Assembly: GCA_947642445.1 (NCBI GenBank)
Contig: CANRSF010000012.1
Coordinates: 1 to 64,000, forward strand
Origin: an uncultured Collinsella sp.
GTDB lineage: Bacteria > Actinomycetota > Coriobacteriia > Coriobacteriales > Coriobacteriaceae
DNA length: 64,000 nucleotides
Direction of reading: 5' to 3'
The first letter of the stretch is position 1. Each line of letters begins with the position of its first letter. The translations under genes and the position numbers were made by a program. The notes under the pieces were generated by a model, which saw only the letters and a program-made list of their open reading frames with translations, searched no databases and was not told the origin of the DNA. Of this stretch, positions 62,412-64,000 are shown in pieces.

Positions 62412-64000
62412 TTACTCCTCGTCGTTGTCCTTGGCCTCTTCGGCGTCGTCGGTGTCCACGAGCTGATTGAGCAGCTCGTCGAGGGAAGCCATGTCCTCGT
62501 TGATCGCGCCGTTGGCGGGAGCCTTCTTGTCGTCGATCGGGGCGCCCAGGAGCTCCTCGTCGGCGTCGGCGTGATGCGTCGGAGCGGAGGTACCCAGCAG
62601 GATATCGTCCGGACCGTCGGGGCTAAAGACCATCTGCAGCAGCTGCGAGAGGTCTTCCTCGTCGGCAACGTCGTCGTTGTTCTCGAGGATGTAGAGCAGA
62701 TCGTGGGCCTCGAGGCCGTCACGGAGCTCCTCGATCGCCTTGGCACCGATGCCATCGATGCGCAGCAGATCCTCCTCGGACTTGCCGACCAGGTCGCCGA
62801 CCGTCTCGATGCCAACCTCGCTGAACTTGTTGGTCCAGCGCTGCGACACGCCCAGATCGTCGAACAGGTACAGACGAGCCTTCTCGGCGGAGATGGTGTG
62901 GCCGTTGCGGGTGAACGAACCGTCAGCACCGCCGAACTCGTCGTAGCCGGCCCAGTCGAGCTGCTGCGGGAGCTGCTCGTCCAGGTCCTTGAGCTCCACA
63001 GGAGCCCACTCGGGCAGCGACTTGGCGTTGGGCGAAGCCGGACCGTCGATGTCGACATAGCCGTCGGCCGTGCGATACGTCAGCTTGGCGTTGGCGTACG
63101 GCTTGAGGCCGGTACCAGCCGGGATCTTCTTACCGACGATGACGTTGGACTTAAGGTCGAGCAGGTGGTCGACCTTGCCCTCGATGGCAGCCTCGGTAAG
63201 GACACCGGCGGTACGGATGAACGAAGCGCTCGACAGCCAGGAGTCGATGTTGGACGCGACCTTGAGCGTACCCAGGATGACGGGCTCGGCCACGGGAGCC
63301 TGACCGCCCAGACGGGCAACGCGCTCGACCTCGTCGGCGAACTCGTAGCGGTCGACGTACTGACCAAGCAGGTACTTGGAGTCGCCGGGGTTGGTGATCT
63401 GAACGCGACGCAGCATCTGACGTGCGAGCACCTCGATGTGCTTGTCGTTCAGGTCGACGCCCTGGCTGGTGTAGACGTCCTTGACGCTCTCGACGAAGGT
63501 GTGCATCGTCGACTCGATGTCGGTCAGCTTGCGCAGGTTGCGGAAGTTGACGAAGCCCTTGGTGATCTGGTCGCCGGCGCGAACCTCGCAGCCGTCCTCG
63601 ATCTCGGGCATGAAGCGCACCGAAGCGGGGACGCGACGCTCGTCGAGGACACGGGTGTGATCCTCGGAGTCGGTGAGCGTCAGCACGTACTCGGACTTCT
63701 CGGGCTTAATCGAGAGGTGACCGGAGTACGGAGCCAGCTCGGCCTCGCGACCCAGGATCTTCTCGTTGACGTTGCCGACGATATCGAACATACGGCTGAC
63801 CGTAGGCAGACCCTGCGTAATATCGTCGACGCCAGCGACGCCGCCGGAGTGAATGGTACGCATCGTAAGCTGCGTACCGGGTTCGCCGATGGACTGGGCG
63901 GCAATAATGCCGACCGCGGTACCAATGGCGACCGGACGACGGGTGGAAAGATCCCAGCCGTAGCACTTCTGGCACACGCCGTACTTGGAGCGGCAGGTGA
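62412..64000 (-). CDS. rpoC: RNA polymerase beta' subunit (C-terminal part; 5' end outside window)
   Basis: The frame runs from the right edge to a stop at 62412, about 529 codons. It starts within [14 protein letters not shown], the second zinc-binding region. It continues through [28 protein letters not shown] (trigger-loop region) and PRMFD-like SRMFDIVGN, and ends in an Asp/Glu-rich tail. A helix-hairpin-helix-like segment near the end ([22 protein letters not shown]) followed by an acidic extension is beyond the usual beta' C-terminus. Confidence 0.97.
   Translation of the reverse strand, partial: TCRSKYGVCQKCYGWDLSTRRPVAIGTAVGIIAAQSIGEPGTQLTMRTIHSGGVAGVDDITQGLPTVSRMFDIVGNVNEKILGREAELAPYSGHLSIKPEKSEYVLTLTDSEDHTRVLDERRVPASVRFMPEIEDGCEVRAGDQITKGFVNFRNLRKLTDIESTMHTFVESVKDVYTSQGVDLNDKHIEVLARQMLRRVQITNPGDSKYLLGQYVDRYEFADEVERVARLGGQAPVAEPVILGTLKVASNIDSWLSSASFIRTAGVLTEAAIEGKVDHLLDLKSNVIVGKKIPAGTGLKPYANAKLTYRTADGYVDIDGPASPNAKSLPEWAPVELKDLDEQLPQQLDWAGYDEFGGADGSFTRNGHTISAEKARLYLFDDLGVSQRWTNKFSEVGIETVGDLVGKSEEDLLRIDGIGAKAIEELRDGLEAHDLLYILENNDDVADEEDLSQLLQMVFSPDGPDDILLGTSAPTHHADADEELLGAPIDDKKAPANGAINEDMASLDELLNQLVDTDDAEEAKDNDEE

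Noticed and set aside
1..64000. tRNA or rRNA genes
   Set aside because: T-loop-like strings (for example near 2880) lie inside protein genes and lack the rest of a cloverleaf; none is supported.

Overview
The window looks like a piece of a Coriobacteriia chromosome, most likely Collinsella or a close relative. I infer this from the high GC content, the anaerobic gut-type gene content (an XdhD/YgfK/SsnA purine cluster, several PTS permeases, FabK rather than FabI) and the split arrangement of ribosomal protein operons. I ran no database search, so the taxon is an inference. Almost everything is on the minus strand.

Layout. 1-5364: type I restriction-modification system (hsdS cut by the left edge, hsdM, hsdR). 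5365-9727: accessory stretch with an unknown helical protein flanked by a decayed and an intact copy of the same DEDDh exonuclease gene, then an ATPase of the archaeal-ATPase/DUF234 type whose 5' region holds a perfect 25-bp inverted repeat. 9834-20813: purine/selenium-linked catabolic cluster (XdhD-like hydroxylase, polyferredoxin, YgfK, SsnA, xanthine/uracil permease) facing a divergent YheO-type regulator, then RidA. 21114-24281: U32 protein and RluA-type pseudouridine synthase. 24280-27490: repeat-rich DNA around a Gfo/Idh-DeoR pair, with IS200 and DegV fragments. 27523-35015: carbohydrate locus (ROK kinase, GH172/DUF2961 protein, mannose-family PTS IIA-IID-IIC-IIB, LevR-like regulator). 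35186-36725: nucleosidase gene cut off by an IS3 remnant, and empty repeat-like DNA. 36752-42540: ribosomal protein operon rplC to rplX. 42991-46176: histidine phosphatase, CDF transporter, PTS EIIC. 46217-55391: complete type II fatty-acid operon fabH-acpP-fabK-fabD-fabG-fabF-accB-fabZ-accC-accDA, with birA divergent. 56460-59873: str operon rpsL-rpsG-fusA-rpsJ. 60556-62101: ECF sigma factor and membrane anti-sigma-like protein. 62412-64000: 3' part of rpoC.

How genes work together. Fatty-acid initiation, elongation, acetyl-CoA carboxylase and its biotin ligase sit together around a short intergenic region with two copies of a dyad operator-like sequence. The purine cluster encodes uptake, oxidation, deamination and an electron-transfer chain without an obvious FAD subunit. 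The PTS/GH172/ROK locus suggests uptake and cleavage of a fructose- or arabinose-type disaccharide under a PTS-responsive activator.

The most unusual signal is in the gaps. Two elements (42802-42952 and 60081-60217), both upstream of ribosomal protein operons, share a 67-nt core with compensatory base changes, but are enclosed by long complementary arms that differ completely between copies. A second, smaller family (six copies) also combines a conserved loop (GGGACAG) with arms that mostly differ from copy to copy. Three promoter regions of translation genes share a GGRYACGCCCGS motif.
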